Both the position numbers and the translations under genes were made by a program. From Planctomycetia bacterium (GTDB lineage: Bacteria > Planctomycetota > Planctomycetia > Pirellulales > UBA1268), in NCBI GenBank assembly GCA_026401035.1, contig JAPLNR010000053.1, positions 153,451 through 191,681 of the forward strand: a stretch of DNA of 38,231 nt. The letters run 5' to 3'. The notes beneath the pieces are model-generated. The model was not told the DNA's origin and searched no databases. It worked only from the letters and a program-made list of their open reading frames with translations. Positions 7,722 through 15,662 of this stretch are shown here, in pieces (the stretch's first letter is position 1; each line of letters starts with the position of its first letter).

Positions 7722-8450
7722 TCACGCCCGGAACCGATAGCCCACGCCCCGCACGGTTTCGATATAGGAGCCGAAATCGCCGAGTTTTTTTCGCAGGCCG
7801 GCGACTTGTACGTCCACCGAGCGTTCCGTGACAGGATAATCCTCCCCCTTCACGGCGTCGACGATCTGCGTCCGCGTAAAGGCCCAGCCCGGCCGTTTGG
7901 CCAGAAACTGCAGCAGGGCGAACTCGGTGTAGGTGAGATCAAGGAGCTTTCCGGACAGGGTCACTTCGTGCCGGCCGGGGTGAATCGAGAGCTCGCGGAC
8001 GTCGATCGTGGTTTCGAGTTCAGCCTGGCGCTGGGTCTCCTTGCGCCGCAGGAGAGCCTTCACGCGGGCGGAAAGCACCCGGGGGCTGAAGGGCTTGGCG
8101 ATGTAATCGTCGGCACCCCGCTCGAGGCCCACGACCATGTCGCTCTCCTCGCTCTTGGCGGTGAGCATGATGATGGGGATGTCGCGGGTTTTGGAGTCGC
8201 CCTTCAGACGGCGGCACACCTCGAGGCCGTCGACGGCCGGCAGCATCAGATCGAGCACGATCAAATCCGGCGGCTGCTTGCGGGCGGCCTTGAGCGCCTC
8301 CTCGCCGGTCGCGACGCAGGTCACGCGATAGCCGTCGCGGACGAGGTTGTAGCGGACGAGCTCGAGGAGATCCTCCTCGTCGTCGACGACGAGGACGTGA
8401 TGCGTGCCGGCCTGTTCGGCAAACGGTTTTGACTTGGGAATGGGGTTCAT
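7722..8450 (-). CDS. phoB: PhoB-like response regulator
   Basis: A 242-residue OmpR/PhoB-family transcription factor. The receiver domain has the acidic pair in VLVVDDEED (residues 23-24), the phospho-acceptor Asp67 in LIVLDLMLP, a conserved Thr in MLTAKSEES and the Lys in ADDYIAKPFSPR. The C-terminal winged helix (LTYTEFALLQFLAKRPGWAFTRTQIVDAVKGEDYPVTERSVDVQV and on) is the DNA-binding and sigma-contacting part. ATG 8450 is chosen because a TTG further upstream only adds nine unconserved residues; neither has a strong ribosome-binding site. It precedes the kinase gene in the same operon and would be phosphorylated by it. The phosphate link comes from family resemblance only. Confidence 0.92.
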   Translation of the reverse strand: MNPIPKSKPFAEQAGTHHVLVVDDEEDLLELVRYNLVRDGYRVTCVATGEEALKAARKQPPDLIVLDLMLPAVDGLEVCRRLKGDSKTRDIPIIMLTAKSEESDMVVGLERGADDYIAKPFSPRVLSARVKALLRRKETQRQAELETTIDVRELSIHPGRHEVTLSGKLLDLTYTEFALLQFLAKRPGWAFTRTQIVDAVKGEDYPVTERSVDVQVAGLRKKLGDFGSYIETVRGVGYRFRA

Positions 8451-8535
8451 GCGGTAACCGGCCAGGGCACTTGCCAACCGCCCGACAGTTTATCCCGGCC
8501 GCCGCGCAGGCCGGAAGCATTAGTTTTTCATGTGG

Positions 8536-11500
8536 TCAGGAGAGCAGCAGTTCGACGTCTTCGGCCGTCAGGCTCGTGATCAGGCTCTCGTCGGCCCGCA
8601 CGATCGATTCGGCGAGTTCCCGCTTGCGGTCCTGCAGCGCGACGATCTTCTCCTCAACCGTGTCGCGGGCGATGAGCCGGTAGGCGAAGACCCGGCGCGT
8701 CTGGCCGATGCGGTGGGCGCGGTCCACGGCCTGCGCCTCGACGGCCGGATTCCACCACGGATCGAGGATGTAGATGTAATCAGCCGCCGTCAGGTTGAGA
8801 CCCTGTCCGCCGGCCTTCAGACTCACCAGAAAGAGCTTGCATTCGGGGTCTTCCTGGAAGTGGGTGACGCGGGCCTGCCGGTCGGTCGTCTTGCCGTCGA
8901 GGTATTCGTAGGGCATCGACCGCGCGTCGAGCTGCCGCCGCAGGATCGCGAGGAAACTCGTGAACTGGCTGAACACGAGCACCTTGTGCCCCTCGTCGAG
9001 CACCTCCTCGAGCTGCGCCAGGAGTGTCTCGAGCTTCGCGCCGGGCTCGTCGATCCGCGCCGGATCGACCAGGCCGGGATGGCAGGCGGTCTGCCGCAGC
9101 CGCAGGAGCGCCTCGAGCACGGCGATTCGCGACTTGCCCATGCCCATCCGGCCGATGCGGCCGGAGAGTTCGAGCCGGTAGTGTTCGCGGAGCTCGTCGT
9201 AGGCCTTCCGCTGCGACTCGCCGAGTTCGCAGAAGATCGTCTGCTCTGTCTTCTCGGGCAGGTCGGAGAGCACCTGCGCCTTCGTGCGCCGCAGCAAAAA
9301 CGGCCGTACCGCCCGCGCCACCACCTCCGCCGAGCTGCCGCCGCGGCCACCGGAGAGAAACTGTTTGAGCCGCGTGGCGCTGCCGAGCTGGCCCGGATTG
9401 AGGAATTCAAAGATGCTCCAGAGTTCGCCGATGTGGTTCTCGACCGGCGTGCCGGTGAGCGCCAGCCGGTGCCGGGCCCTCAGGAGCCGGCAGGCCTTCG
9501 CCGCCTGGCTGCCGGCGTTCTTGATCGACTGCGCCTCGTCGAGCACGACGTAGTCGAACTCCGTCTCGCGGTGTCGCATGATGTCGCGCCGCAGCGTGCC
9601 GTAGGTCGTCAGGACGATGTCCCAGTCGGTCAGCGGCCCCGTCTCTTCGAGCCGTGTATTGCCGGTGTGGTTGAGCACCCGCAACTCGGGCGCGAATTTC
9701 TTCGCCTCCTCGATCCAGTTGAAGACGAGGCTCTTTGGCACGACGACGAGCGACGGCCGGTGGGCGATCTCCCCGGCGCGGGCCATGATCTGTCGGCGGA
9801 CGAACATGGCGAGCACCTGGATCGTCTTGCCGAGGCCCATGTCGTCGGCGAGGCAGCCGCCCAGGCCCATGCGTTCGAGAAAGGTGAGCCAGCCGAGCCC
9901 CTCGCGCTGATAATGCCGCAACGTGCCTTGAAATCCCTCGGGCTCGTCCTCGGCCTCCGGCCGTTCGCCGCGGGAGAGTTCGTCGCGGATCTTCTCGAAG
10001 GCCTCGTCGACCTGCGACCGCGGCTGTCCGGCAAGCAGCGCGTCGAGCAGGGCCACCTGGATGCGTCCGTACCGCAGCCGGCCATCGTGCTTCGAGGCCA
10101 GCGCCGCCATCGGCTCGAGTTGCGCCGCAAAGCCCTCGGGCAGAATGCCGATCGAGCCGTCGGACAGTTCCACCGAGCGGTCACCCCGGGCGATGGCCTC
10201 GAGCAGGGCCGGCATTTCAGCGGTCACGCCGCCGAAATCGACGGAGCCCGACAGTTCGAACCAGTCGATGCCGCTCGTCACGTTCCAGGCCACGCTCCCA
10301 GCCGGCCGGTAGCGACGGCCCGCCACCTCCACGGCCCAGCCGGCGGCCGCGAGCGCCGGCACCGAGGCGTCGAGCCGGGCCCGCGGAATCTCCACGTGAT
10401 GGGTGACGACAGCGGTGTCGTCGTCGCCTCTCCGCGGCGCGACCACGCCGTAGCGCGGCAGCAGCGCCAGCGCATCCCGCTCAGCCGCCCGGTCGCGGCG
10501 CACGAACACGCGGCGGGTCGCATCGGCGGCCCCACCGGCCGGATCGTCGGCGGCGATCTGCATGCCGCCGTAGTCGAACCAGATGCGGCCGGCGAGTTGC
10601 ACTCTGGGCGCAGACCGGCGGCGGCCCGTGCGGCGCGGGCCGGCCTCGGCGGGCTCCTCGTCGTCGGTGGAAATGGTCGGCGAATCATCGAGCACAAGTT
10701 TTGGACGGGGCACGCCCGACTCGATCCGCCAGCCGGTCCAGGCCGGTAATTCGAGCCGCGGCATGTCGGCGAGGCCGGCCAGCCGCTCGATGAGGCCGTC
10801 GGCCTGTGCGCCCGCCAGTTCGATCGGCCCACGGCGCTCGAATTGCTCCATCCACCCCACGGCCGTGCTCCAGCCGGCACCCTCGCCGACCGCCAGCCGG
10901 GCGATCCGGTCGGCAAACACGACGAGGCCCGATCGCAGGATCGCGCGGGGCTCGCGAAGATCCTTGCGCTGGCTGCCGCGAACGAGCATGCCGCGGAGCG
11001 TCGCCTTGCCGGGTCGCCGCAATTGCCGCTGCTCGCCCTCCGCGAGATCCTCAACGCTCTCGGCCTTGTAGCTCACCACGTCCTCCGGCTCGAGCACCAG
11101 GGCAAAATCCCAGGCCCGGCCGCCGTCCCAGGTCAGCGGGATCACGGTGTCGGGCGCCCGCCGCGGCTCCGGCTGGATCACGAGCCGGCCGAGTTCGCAG
11201 AGCATGGCCAGCTGCGCCGGGGCAGCCTGCGGACTGACGGCGATCCGGGCGATCGTCCGCCGTTCGAGCGATTCGACGGGGCCGAGTTCGCCGATGGAGC
11301 AGGTACCGACGAGCTGGGCGAGGATCGAACGCTCCTGCGGATCGAGCGATTCATACTCGGCATCCTGGCTCGGCCCGATCACGAACGGTCGCGGCCGGCC
11401 CGTGGCATTGCCGGTGACGTCGAGCTGCATCCGGCAGGGAACGAGGACGGCGGCGTGGGCATCGCTCGACGCGCCGATGTCGAGCACGAAGACGAGGGCG

Positions 11501-12108
11501 CCCCCCGAACGCCGCGCATCGGCGATCGCCAGGCCGCGGGTGCGGATGGCCGGCTCGACCAGGCGCCGGCGTTCCTCGAGATCGGTTGCCCAGGCGGGCT
11601 GTCGCGCCGAGGGCTTGCCGGCGGTCACGGTGACGGCCGCGGCGGCGGGCTTCGCAGGCCGCAGGCCTGCGGAGCGGCCCTTCACAGCCGTGGCGTCCGC
11701 ATGCCCATCGTGTTCGTCTTCGTCGTCCGCCAGCGAAGCCTCGTCGCTTCCGTCGGCCTCTGCATCGACGTCGTCGGCCGGCACGATATTCAGCACGACC
11801 GGCGTGTGGTCGTGGATGTCGGAAAACAGTTCCCGCCGGTCGACCTCGAGCAGCACGGCGGCCAGCGCCGCGCACGGCTTGCCATGCCGGCCCTTGTCGG
11901 TCGTGCTCCTGGTCTCGAGCGTCATCCCGCCCCTCCGGCCGGCGGTCAATTCGAGCAGCACGTCGTGCGCCTCGCCCGCCTCGTCGGTCACCGTTGCCCG
12001 CACCTGCCCCACCCGCGGGCAGGAGATCCGCACCGGCGGCGCCGATCGCGCCCGCGCGATATCGGCGCGATCGAAGAGTTTGAAGAGACGCTTTTCCAGA
12101 CTGGTCAT
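8536..12108 (-). CDS. SNF2-family DEAD/DEAH-like helicase
   Basis: A 1190-residue Swi2/Snf2 ATPase, which would move along double-stranded DNA or RNA-polymerase-DNA complexes using ATP. The C-terminal half holds the whole motor: motif I LADDMGLGKT (about residue 753), the DEAQ box (about 854), LALTGTPVEN, the switch FLLRRTK, LVFSQFTSFL, GGQGLNLTAADYIYILDPWWNP and the DRAHRIGQ box (about 1131). The N-terminal 700 residues are accessory. Around residues 55-85 they contain what looks like a decayed SWIM zinc finger, where the usual CxC and the final His are lost and only one Cys (GKPCAAL) remains. A long acidic and Ala-rich linker follows (about 110-190). ATG 12108 is preferred over a GTG at 12147. 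Bacterial relatives include RapA/HepA-like recyclers and DNA-repair-linked SNF2 proteins; no neighbour points to either. Confidence 0.9.
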   Translation of the reverse strand: MTSLEKRLFKLFDRADIARARSAPPVRISCPRVGQVRATVTDEAGEAHDVLLELTAGRRGGMTLETRSTTDKGRHGKPCAALAAVLLEVDRRELFSDIHDHTPVVLNIVPADDVDAEADGSDEASLADDEDEHDGHADATAVKGRSAGLRPAKPAAAAVTVTAGKPSARQPAWATDLEERRRLVEPAIRTRGLAIADARRSGGALVFVLDIGASSDAHAAVLVPCRMQLDVTGNATGRPRPFVIGPSQDAEYESLDPQERSILAQLVGTCSIGELGPVESLERRTIARIAVSPQAAPAQLAMLCELGRLVIQPEPRRAPDTVIPLTWDGGRAWDFALVLEPEDVVSYKAESVEDLAEGEQRQLRRPGKATLRGMLVRGSQRKDLREPRAILRSGLVVFADRIARLAVGEGAGWSTAVGWMEQFERRGPIELAGAQADGLIERLAGLADMPRLELPAWTGWRIESGVPRPKLVLDDSPTISTDDEEPAEAGPRRTGRRRSAPRVQLAGRIWFDYGGMQIAADDPAGGAADATRRVFVRRDRAAERDALALLPRYGVVAPRRGDDDTAVVTHHVEIPRARLDASVPALAAAGWAVEVAGRRYRPAGSVAWNVTSGIDWFELSGSVDFGGVTAEMPALLEAIARGDRSVELSDGSIGILPEGFAAQLEPMAALASKHDGRLRYGRIQVALLDALLAGQPRSQVDEAFEKIRDELSRGERPEAEDEPEGFQGTLRHYQREGLGWLTFLERMGLGGCLADDMGLGKTIQVLAMFVRRQIMARAGEIAHRPSLVVVPKSLVFNWIEEAKKFAPELRVLNHTGNTRLEETGPLTDWDIVLTTYGTLRRDIMRHRETEFDYVVLDEAQSIKNAGSQAAKACRLLRARHRLALTGTPVENHIGELWSIFEFLNPGQLGSATRLKQFLSGGRGGSSAEVVARAVRPFLLRRTKAQVLSDLPEKTEQTIFCELGESQRKAYDELREHYRLELSGRIGRMGMGKSRIAVLEALLRLRQTACHPGLVDPARIDEPGAKLETLLAQLEEVLDEGHKVLVFSQFTSFLAILRRQLDARSMPYEYLDGKTTDRQARVTHFQEDPECKLFLVSLKAGGQGLNLTAADYIYILDPWWNPAVEAQAVDRAHRIGQTRRVFAYRLIARDTVEEKIVALQDRKRELAESIVRADESLITSLTAEDVELLLS

Positions 12109-12270
12109 GCTGCAATCGCCCAGGGAGGTGGTCAGGGGGTTGCGCACGACAAAAACAGCGACGAGGGCCGTCCGGCGCGCAACACGCTACTGTACCCCGG
12201 CGGGTGGTGCCCGCGACAGTCCCCGCACTCAATTTGCGGGCGTGCGGACGCTGGAACGTGCGACTCCGGA

Positions 12271-12293
12271 TGCCAAGCCGCAGCCTGCCCTAC
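12271..12293 (-). repeat. Probable degenerate GTAGGAC repeat at the hemE stop
   Basis: Read on the minus strand, the hemE stop begins TAGGGCAGGCTGCGGCTTG, which matches about 16 of 21 positions of the repeat found at six other gene ends. The TAG is the stop codon of hemE, as at those sites. The palindrome is partly decayed, so relatedness is likely but not certain. Confidence 0.45.
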
Positions 12294-13366
12294 CCGCCTT
12301 TGACCGTCGCGATCAGTTCCAGAACGTTTTCCACCGGTGTCTGCGGCAGCACGCCATGGCCGAGATTGAAGATGTGGCCCGGCCGGCCGGCGGCCTGCGC
12401 GAGGATCGCCTGCGTGCGCCGGCGCACCGTGTCGCGGTCGGCCAGCAGCACCGCCGGATCGAGGTTGCCCTGCACGGCGCGGTCGTGGCCGACGATCTTC
12501 CAGGCCTCGTCGAGATCGATCCGCCAATCGATGCCGATGACCGAGCCGCCCGCTTCCCTGAGAAGTGGCAGCAGCGCCGGATTGCCGGTGGCAAAGTGGA
12601 TCGTGGGGGCCCGCTTGGCGGCCTCGGCCAGCGCCGTGCGGCTGTGCGGCAGGACGTAGCGGCGGTAGTCGTCGGGCGACAGGCAGCCGACCCAGCTGTC
12701 GAATACCTGCACGATCTGGGCGCCGGCGTCGAGCTGCGCGACGAGATAGCGGCTGACGGCGCGGGCCAGCCTGCCCATCAGGTCATGCCAGGCCGCTTCG
12801 TCGCGGTACATGAGCGTTTTGGTGTGCAGCCAGGATCGGCTCCCGCCGCCTTCGATGCAGTAACTGGCGAGCGTGAACGGCGCGCCGGCGAAGCCGATCA
12901 CCGGGATCGAGTCGTCGAGCCCCGCACGGGTGGCCCGCACGACATCCATCACGAAGGAGAGCCGGTCGAGATCGTCGAGTTCCTTGAGCCGCTCCACCTC
13001 CGCCGCCGCGCGGATCGGGTTGTGGATCACCGGCCCCTCGCCCGCCGTGAATTCCAGATCCATGCCCATCGGCTCGAGGATCGGCAGCAGATCGCTGAAG
13101 ATGATCGCCGCGTCGACGCCCAGCCGGTTCACCGTGGCGATCATCACCTCGGCCGAGAGGGCGGGATTTTTGCAGAGCTCGAGGAAGCCGACTTTCGCCC
13201 GCACACTACGATATTCAGGCAGGTAGCGGCCGGCCTGCCGCATGAGCCAGACGGGCGTGCGCTCGACCGGCTCGCAGCGACAGGCCCGCATCATGAGCGA
13301 CTGGCTGCGGCGGTCGGCCGCCGTGGCGGCGGAACCGGTAACGAAGCTGGAGGGGACGGGCGGCAT
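12290..13366 (-). CDS. hemE: Uroporphyrinogen decarboxylase HemE
   Basis: A 358-residue cytosolic enzyme that removes the four acetate carboxyls of uroporphyrinogen III to give coproporphyrinogen III in heme synthesis. Family signatures are clear: RTPVWLMRQAGRYLPEYR near the N-terminus, a FSDLLPILEPMGMDLEF segment, GFAGAPFTLASYCIEGG, QVFDSWVGCLSP, and a C-terminal NLGHGVLPQTPVENV. Length is normal. ATG 13366 is used; no ribosome-binding site precedes it, but a TATACT box ends only 7 nt before the ATG, so the message may be leaderless. It is divergent from the HemX-like/hemA pair, placing three tetrapyrrole-related genes around one 69-nt control region. Confidence 0.95.
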   Translation of the reverse strand: MPPVPSSFVTGSAATAADRRSQSLMMRACRCEPVERTPVWLMRQAGRYLPEYRSVRAKVGFLELCKNPALSAEVMIATVNRLGVDAAIIFSDLLPILEPMGMDLEFTAGEGPVIHNPIRAAAEVERLKELDDLDRLSFVMDVVRATRAGLDDSIPVIGFAGAPFTLASYCIEGGGSRSWLHTKTLMYRDEAAWHDLMGRLARAVSRYLVAQLDAGAQIVQVFDSWVGCLSPDDYRRYVLPHSRTALAEAAKRAPTIHFATGNPALLPLLREAGGSVIGIDWRIDLDEAWKIVGHDRAVQGNLDPAVLLADRDTVRRRTQAILAQAAGRPGHIFNLGHGVLPQTPVENVLELIATVKGG

Positions 13367-13435
13367 CGGGCCAAGTATAGCCGCCCGGCGGCCCCCCATC
13401 GGCACGGACAAAACAGGAACTAGAATAAGGCCACG
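13367..13435. promoter_or_regulatory. Divergent promoter region of hemE and the hemX-hemA pair
   Basis: A 69-nt gap separates two opposite start codons. Towards hemE, TATACT (13379-13374, minus strand) ends 7 nt before the ATG. Towards the HemX-like gene, TAGAAT (13421-13426) ends 9 nt before the ATG. Both spacings would put transcription starts at or within about 3 nt of the start codon. No good -35 box is visible on either side, so this is a tentative call. Confidence 0.35.
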
Positions 13436-14323
13436 ATGATTGAATTCGTGTCGGGCATCTCCGTCGTCTGCTTCACCGCGAGTTACCTCGTGGCGCTCGC
13501 CTGCGAGGCCTCGCGGCTCGTCTTCCGCTCGGGCGTGCGCGGGGCGGCGATGATCGCCTTCGGGGCGGCGGGCCTCGTCGCCCACACAATTTTTTTGGTG
13601 TGGCGGGCGGCCAACGAGCCGGCGGTGCCGCTCTCCAGCGCCTTCGACTGGTATCTGCTGGCGGCCTGGGTGCTCGCCAGCGGCTACCTCTGGCTCACGA
13701 TCTCCAACCCGAAGACGCCCGTCGGGCTCTTCATGCTGCCGGTCGTGCTCGGACTCATCGGCGCCGCACAGCTCTCCAGCCGCGACCCCTTTCCCCAGAG
13801 CCCGGCCACGCAGATCTGGGGGGCGATCCATGGCAGTTTCAATCTGGCGGCCAGCGTCGCCGTGACGATCGGCGCGATCGCCGGGATCATGTGGCTCATC
13901 CAGGCCGGCCGGCTCGCCCGGAAGCAGGCGCCGACGCAGGGCTTCCGGATGCCGAGCCTGGAAAAGCTCGCCCTCACGACGGGCCGCACGCTCGCGATCG
14001 CGGCCTGGACCGCGGCGGCCGGGTTTATCTCGGGGCTCGTGCTCAATGCTGTCAATCGTCGCCACGGCCTGCTCGAGACCGTCCCCTGGACCGATCCGGT
14101 CGTGCTCCGCATGGGAGCGCTCGTCGCCTGGCTGGTGATCGCGGCCGTCGTGTCGCGGTCGATGGCCCGGCAGCCCGATGCCGCCCGGACGACGGCCTGG
14201 CTCTCGATCGTGAGCTTCGCGGTGCTCACGCTCTCGATCCTCTGGGGCGTGTTTGGCGTCACGCGGCACGGCGTGCCGCCGGTGGCGCCGCTCCCCACGG
14301 CCCCCAGCGAGGCCGCGCCATGA
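13436..14323 (+). CDS. HemX/CcsA-like cytochrome c assembly membrane protein
   Basis: A 295-residue integral membrane protein with about eight hydrophobic segments and the look of the CcsA/CcmC/HemX cytochrome c assembly family. The segment SSAFDWYLLAAWVLA and the histidine-containing helices (AIHGSFNLAASVAV) correspond to conserved parts of that family. In Bacillus, hemX lies next to hemA and lowers the amount of glutamyl-tRNA reductase; CcsA instead delivers heme to apocytochromes. The classical WWD motif for heme handling is not evident, and the gene overlaps hemA, so a HemX-like role is more likely. The stop overlaps the hemA start in ATGA, which indicates coupled translation. AAGG 5 nt before the ATG could be a weak ribosome-binding site. 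Confidence 0.8.
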   Translation: MIEFVSGISVVCFTASYLVALACEASRLVFRSGVRGAAMIAFGAAGLVAHTIFLVWRAANEPAVPLSSAFDWYLLAAWVLASGYLWLTISNPKTPVGLFMLPVVLGLIGAAQLSSRDPFPQSPATQIWGAIHGSFNLAASVAVTIGAIAGIMWLIQAGRLARKQAPTQGFRMPSLEKLALTTGRTLAIAAWTAAAGFISGLVLNAVNRRHGLLETVPWTDPVVLRMGALVAWLVIAAVVSRSMARQPDAARTTAWLSIVSFAVLTLSILWGVFGVTRHGVPPVAPLPTAPSEAAP

Positions 14324-15594
14324 CACTCGCCTTCGTGGGCGGCACGCACCGGACGGTGCCCCTGGCGCTGCGGGAACGATTGGCGTTTTCCGCCGAGCAG
14401 GCGGCCGAGGCGCTGCAGCGGTTTCGGGTTCGTTTTCCGGGCCGGGAGGTGGTGCTGCTCTCCACCTGCAACCGCGTCGAACTCTACGCCGCCGGCGAAT
14501 CGTCAGCCATGCCGCCGCCGACGGAGCAACTCGTCTCGTTCCTCGCGGAGTGCCGCGGCATCGACGCCGGCCTCCTGGCCCCCGTGCTCTCGGGCGAGAG
14601 CGATGAGGCGGTCGTGCGGCACCTCTTCAGCGTGGCCTCCGGCCTCGACAGTATGGTGCTCGGCGAACCGCAGATCGTCGCGCAGGTGAAGCAGGCCTGG
14701 GCGCTCGCCCAGGCGAGCGACACGGCCGGCCCGCTCACCGGAGAGATGTTTCAGGCGGCGCTCCGCACCGCCAAGCGCGTGGCCAGCGAGACGGCACTCG
14801 GCCGCGAGCGGCTGTCGATCCCGAGCGTGGCCGTGGCCGACTTCGCCCGCGGTGTCTTCGAGCGATTCGACGACAAGCGGGTGCTGCTCATCGGCGCCGG
14901 CAAGATGGCCCACGAGACGCTCCGCTACCTCCGCGAGGCGGGTGCCCGCGACATCGTGGTCTTGAATCGCACGGCCGAACGCGCCGGCAAACTGGCCGCC
15001 CGGCTCGGCGGCCGCCCCGGCACGTTCGCCGACCTCGCCGTGGAACTGGCCGCCGCCGACCTCGTGGTCAGCACGACTGGGGCCAGCGCGCCGGTCGTGT
15101 CGCTCGAGATGTTCGTCGCGGCCGAGGGCCGCCGCGGGGGACGGCCGCTCGTGGTGCTCGACCTCGCCGTGCCCCGCGACTTCGACCCGCGGATCGGCCC
15201 GCGGCCCGGCGTCTGGCTGTACTCGATCGACGATCTCGCCGCCGCCTGCGAGGCCAATCGCAAGAGCCGCCAGCGGGAGATGCCCGCGGCCGTCACGATC
15301 ATCGACGAGGAGACCCGCCGATTCATGGGTGATCTCCACCACCGTTCGACGGCGCCGGTGATCGAGCAGTTGCGGGCCGGCTGGACGGAAACCGGCGCGG
15401 CCGAACTCGACCGCCTCTTCCGCCGGCTGCCCACGCTCGACGCTGCCGCGCAGGGCGAGATCCGTCAGGCTTTCGAGCGGTACGCGGCCAAGATGCTCCA
15501 TCCGCCGCTCACGTCGCTCCGCAACGAGAGCCGCGCCGGCCCGCCGCACGGCCTCTTGGACGCCCTCCGGCGGCTGTTCGACCTAAAGGAGTAG
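14320..15594 (+). CDS. hemA: Glutamyl-tRNA reductase HemA
   Basis: A 424-residue NADPH-dependent enzyme that reduces glutamyl-tRNA(Glu) to glutamate-1-semialdehyde, the first committed step of tetrapyrrole synthesis by the C5 route. The catalytic Cys50 lies in LLSTCNRVELYA, at the same residue number as in E. coli. Other signatures are GLDSMVLGEPQIVAQVKQA, the NADPH loop LLIGAGKMAHETLRYL and a C-terminal dimerisation helix region (FERYAAKMLHPPLTSLR). The start overlaps the preceding stop by ATGA, with GAGG about 8 nt upstream. HemA is usually feedback-controlled by heme, and the adjacent HemX-like protein may take part. The TAG stop codon is the first part of a 72-nt inverted repeat shared with the facing gene. 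Confidence 0.96.
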   Translation: MTLAFVGGTHRTVPLALRERLAFSAEQAAEALQRFRVRFPGREVVLLSTCNRVELYAAGESSAMPPPTEQLVSFLAECRGIDAGLLAPVLSGESDEAVVRHLFSVASGLDSMVLGEPQIVAQVKQAWALAQASDTAGPLTGEMFQAALRTAKRVASETALGRERLSIPSVAVADFARGVFERFDDKRVLLIGAGKMAHETLRYLREAGARDIVVLNRTAERAGKLAARLGGRPGTFADLAVELAAADLVVSTTGASAPVVSLEMFVAAEGRRGGRPLVVLDLAVPRDFDPRIGPRPGVWLYSIDDLAAACEANRKSRQREMPAAVTIIDEETRRFMGDLHHRSTAPVIEQLRAGWTETGAAELDRLFRRLPTLDAAAQGEIRQAFERYAAKMLHPPLTSLRNESRAGPPHGLLDALRRLFDLKE

Positions 15595-15612
15595 GTCGGG
15601 CTTCAGCCTGTC
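15591..15612 (+). repeat. GTAGGAC palindromic repeat, left arm, with the hemA stop codon
   Basis: The arm starts GTAGGTCGGGCTTCAGCCTG. Its TAG is the hemA stop. It matches the reverse complement of the right arm (15641-15662) at 21 of 22 positions, so the region can fold into a long hairpin with a 28-nt loop. Confidence 0.85.
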
Positions 15613-15640
15613 GGCTTTCGCGCCGCACTCCGAGCAGAGT

Positions 15641-15662
15641 GACAGGCTGAAGCCCGTCCTAC
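15641..15662 (-). repeat. GTAGGAC palindromic repeat, right arm, with the facing gene's stop codon
   Basis: On the minus strand it reads GTAGGACGGGCTTCAGCCTG and so on. Its TAG (15661-15659) is the stop codon of the prenyltransferase-repeat gene. Together with the left arm it fills the gap between the two convergent genes. Confidence 0.85.

Noticed and set aside
8530..10749. A long plus-strand open frame opposite the SNF2 helicase gene
   Set aside because: It mirrors the GC-rich third codon positions of the helicase. Its product is rich in His, Arg, Pro and Ala without domain signatures, while the minus strand encodes every SNF2 motif.
11147..13423. A 758-codon plus-strand frame crossing the helicase start, the gap and hemE
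   Set aside because: It spans two clear genes on the other strand and an intergenic gap, with Ser/Arg/Ala-rich composition typical of antisense shadows in high-GC DNA.
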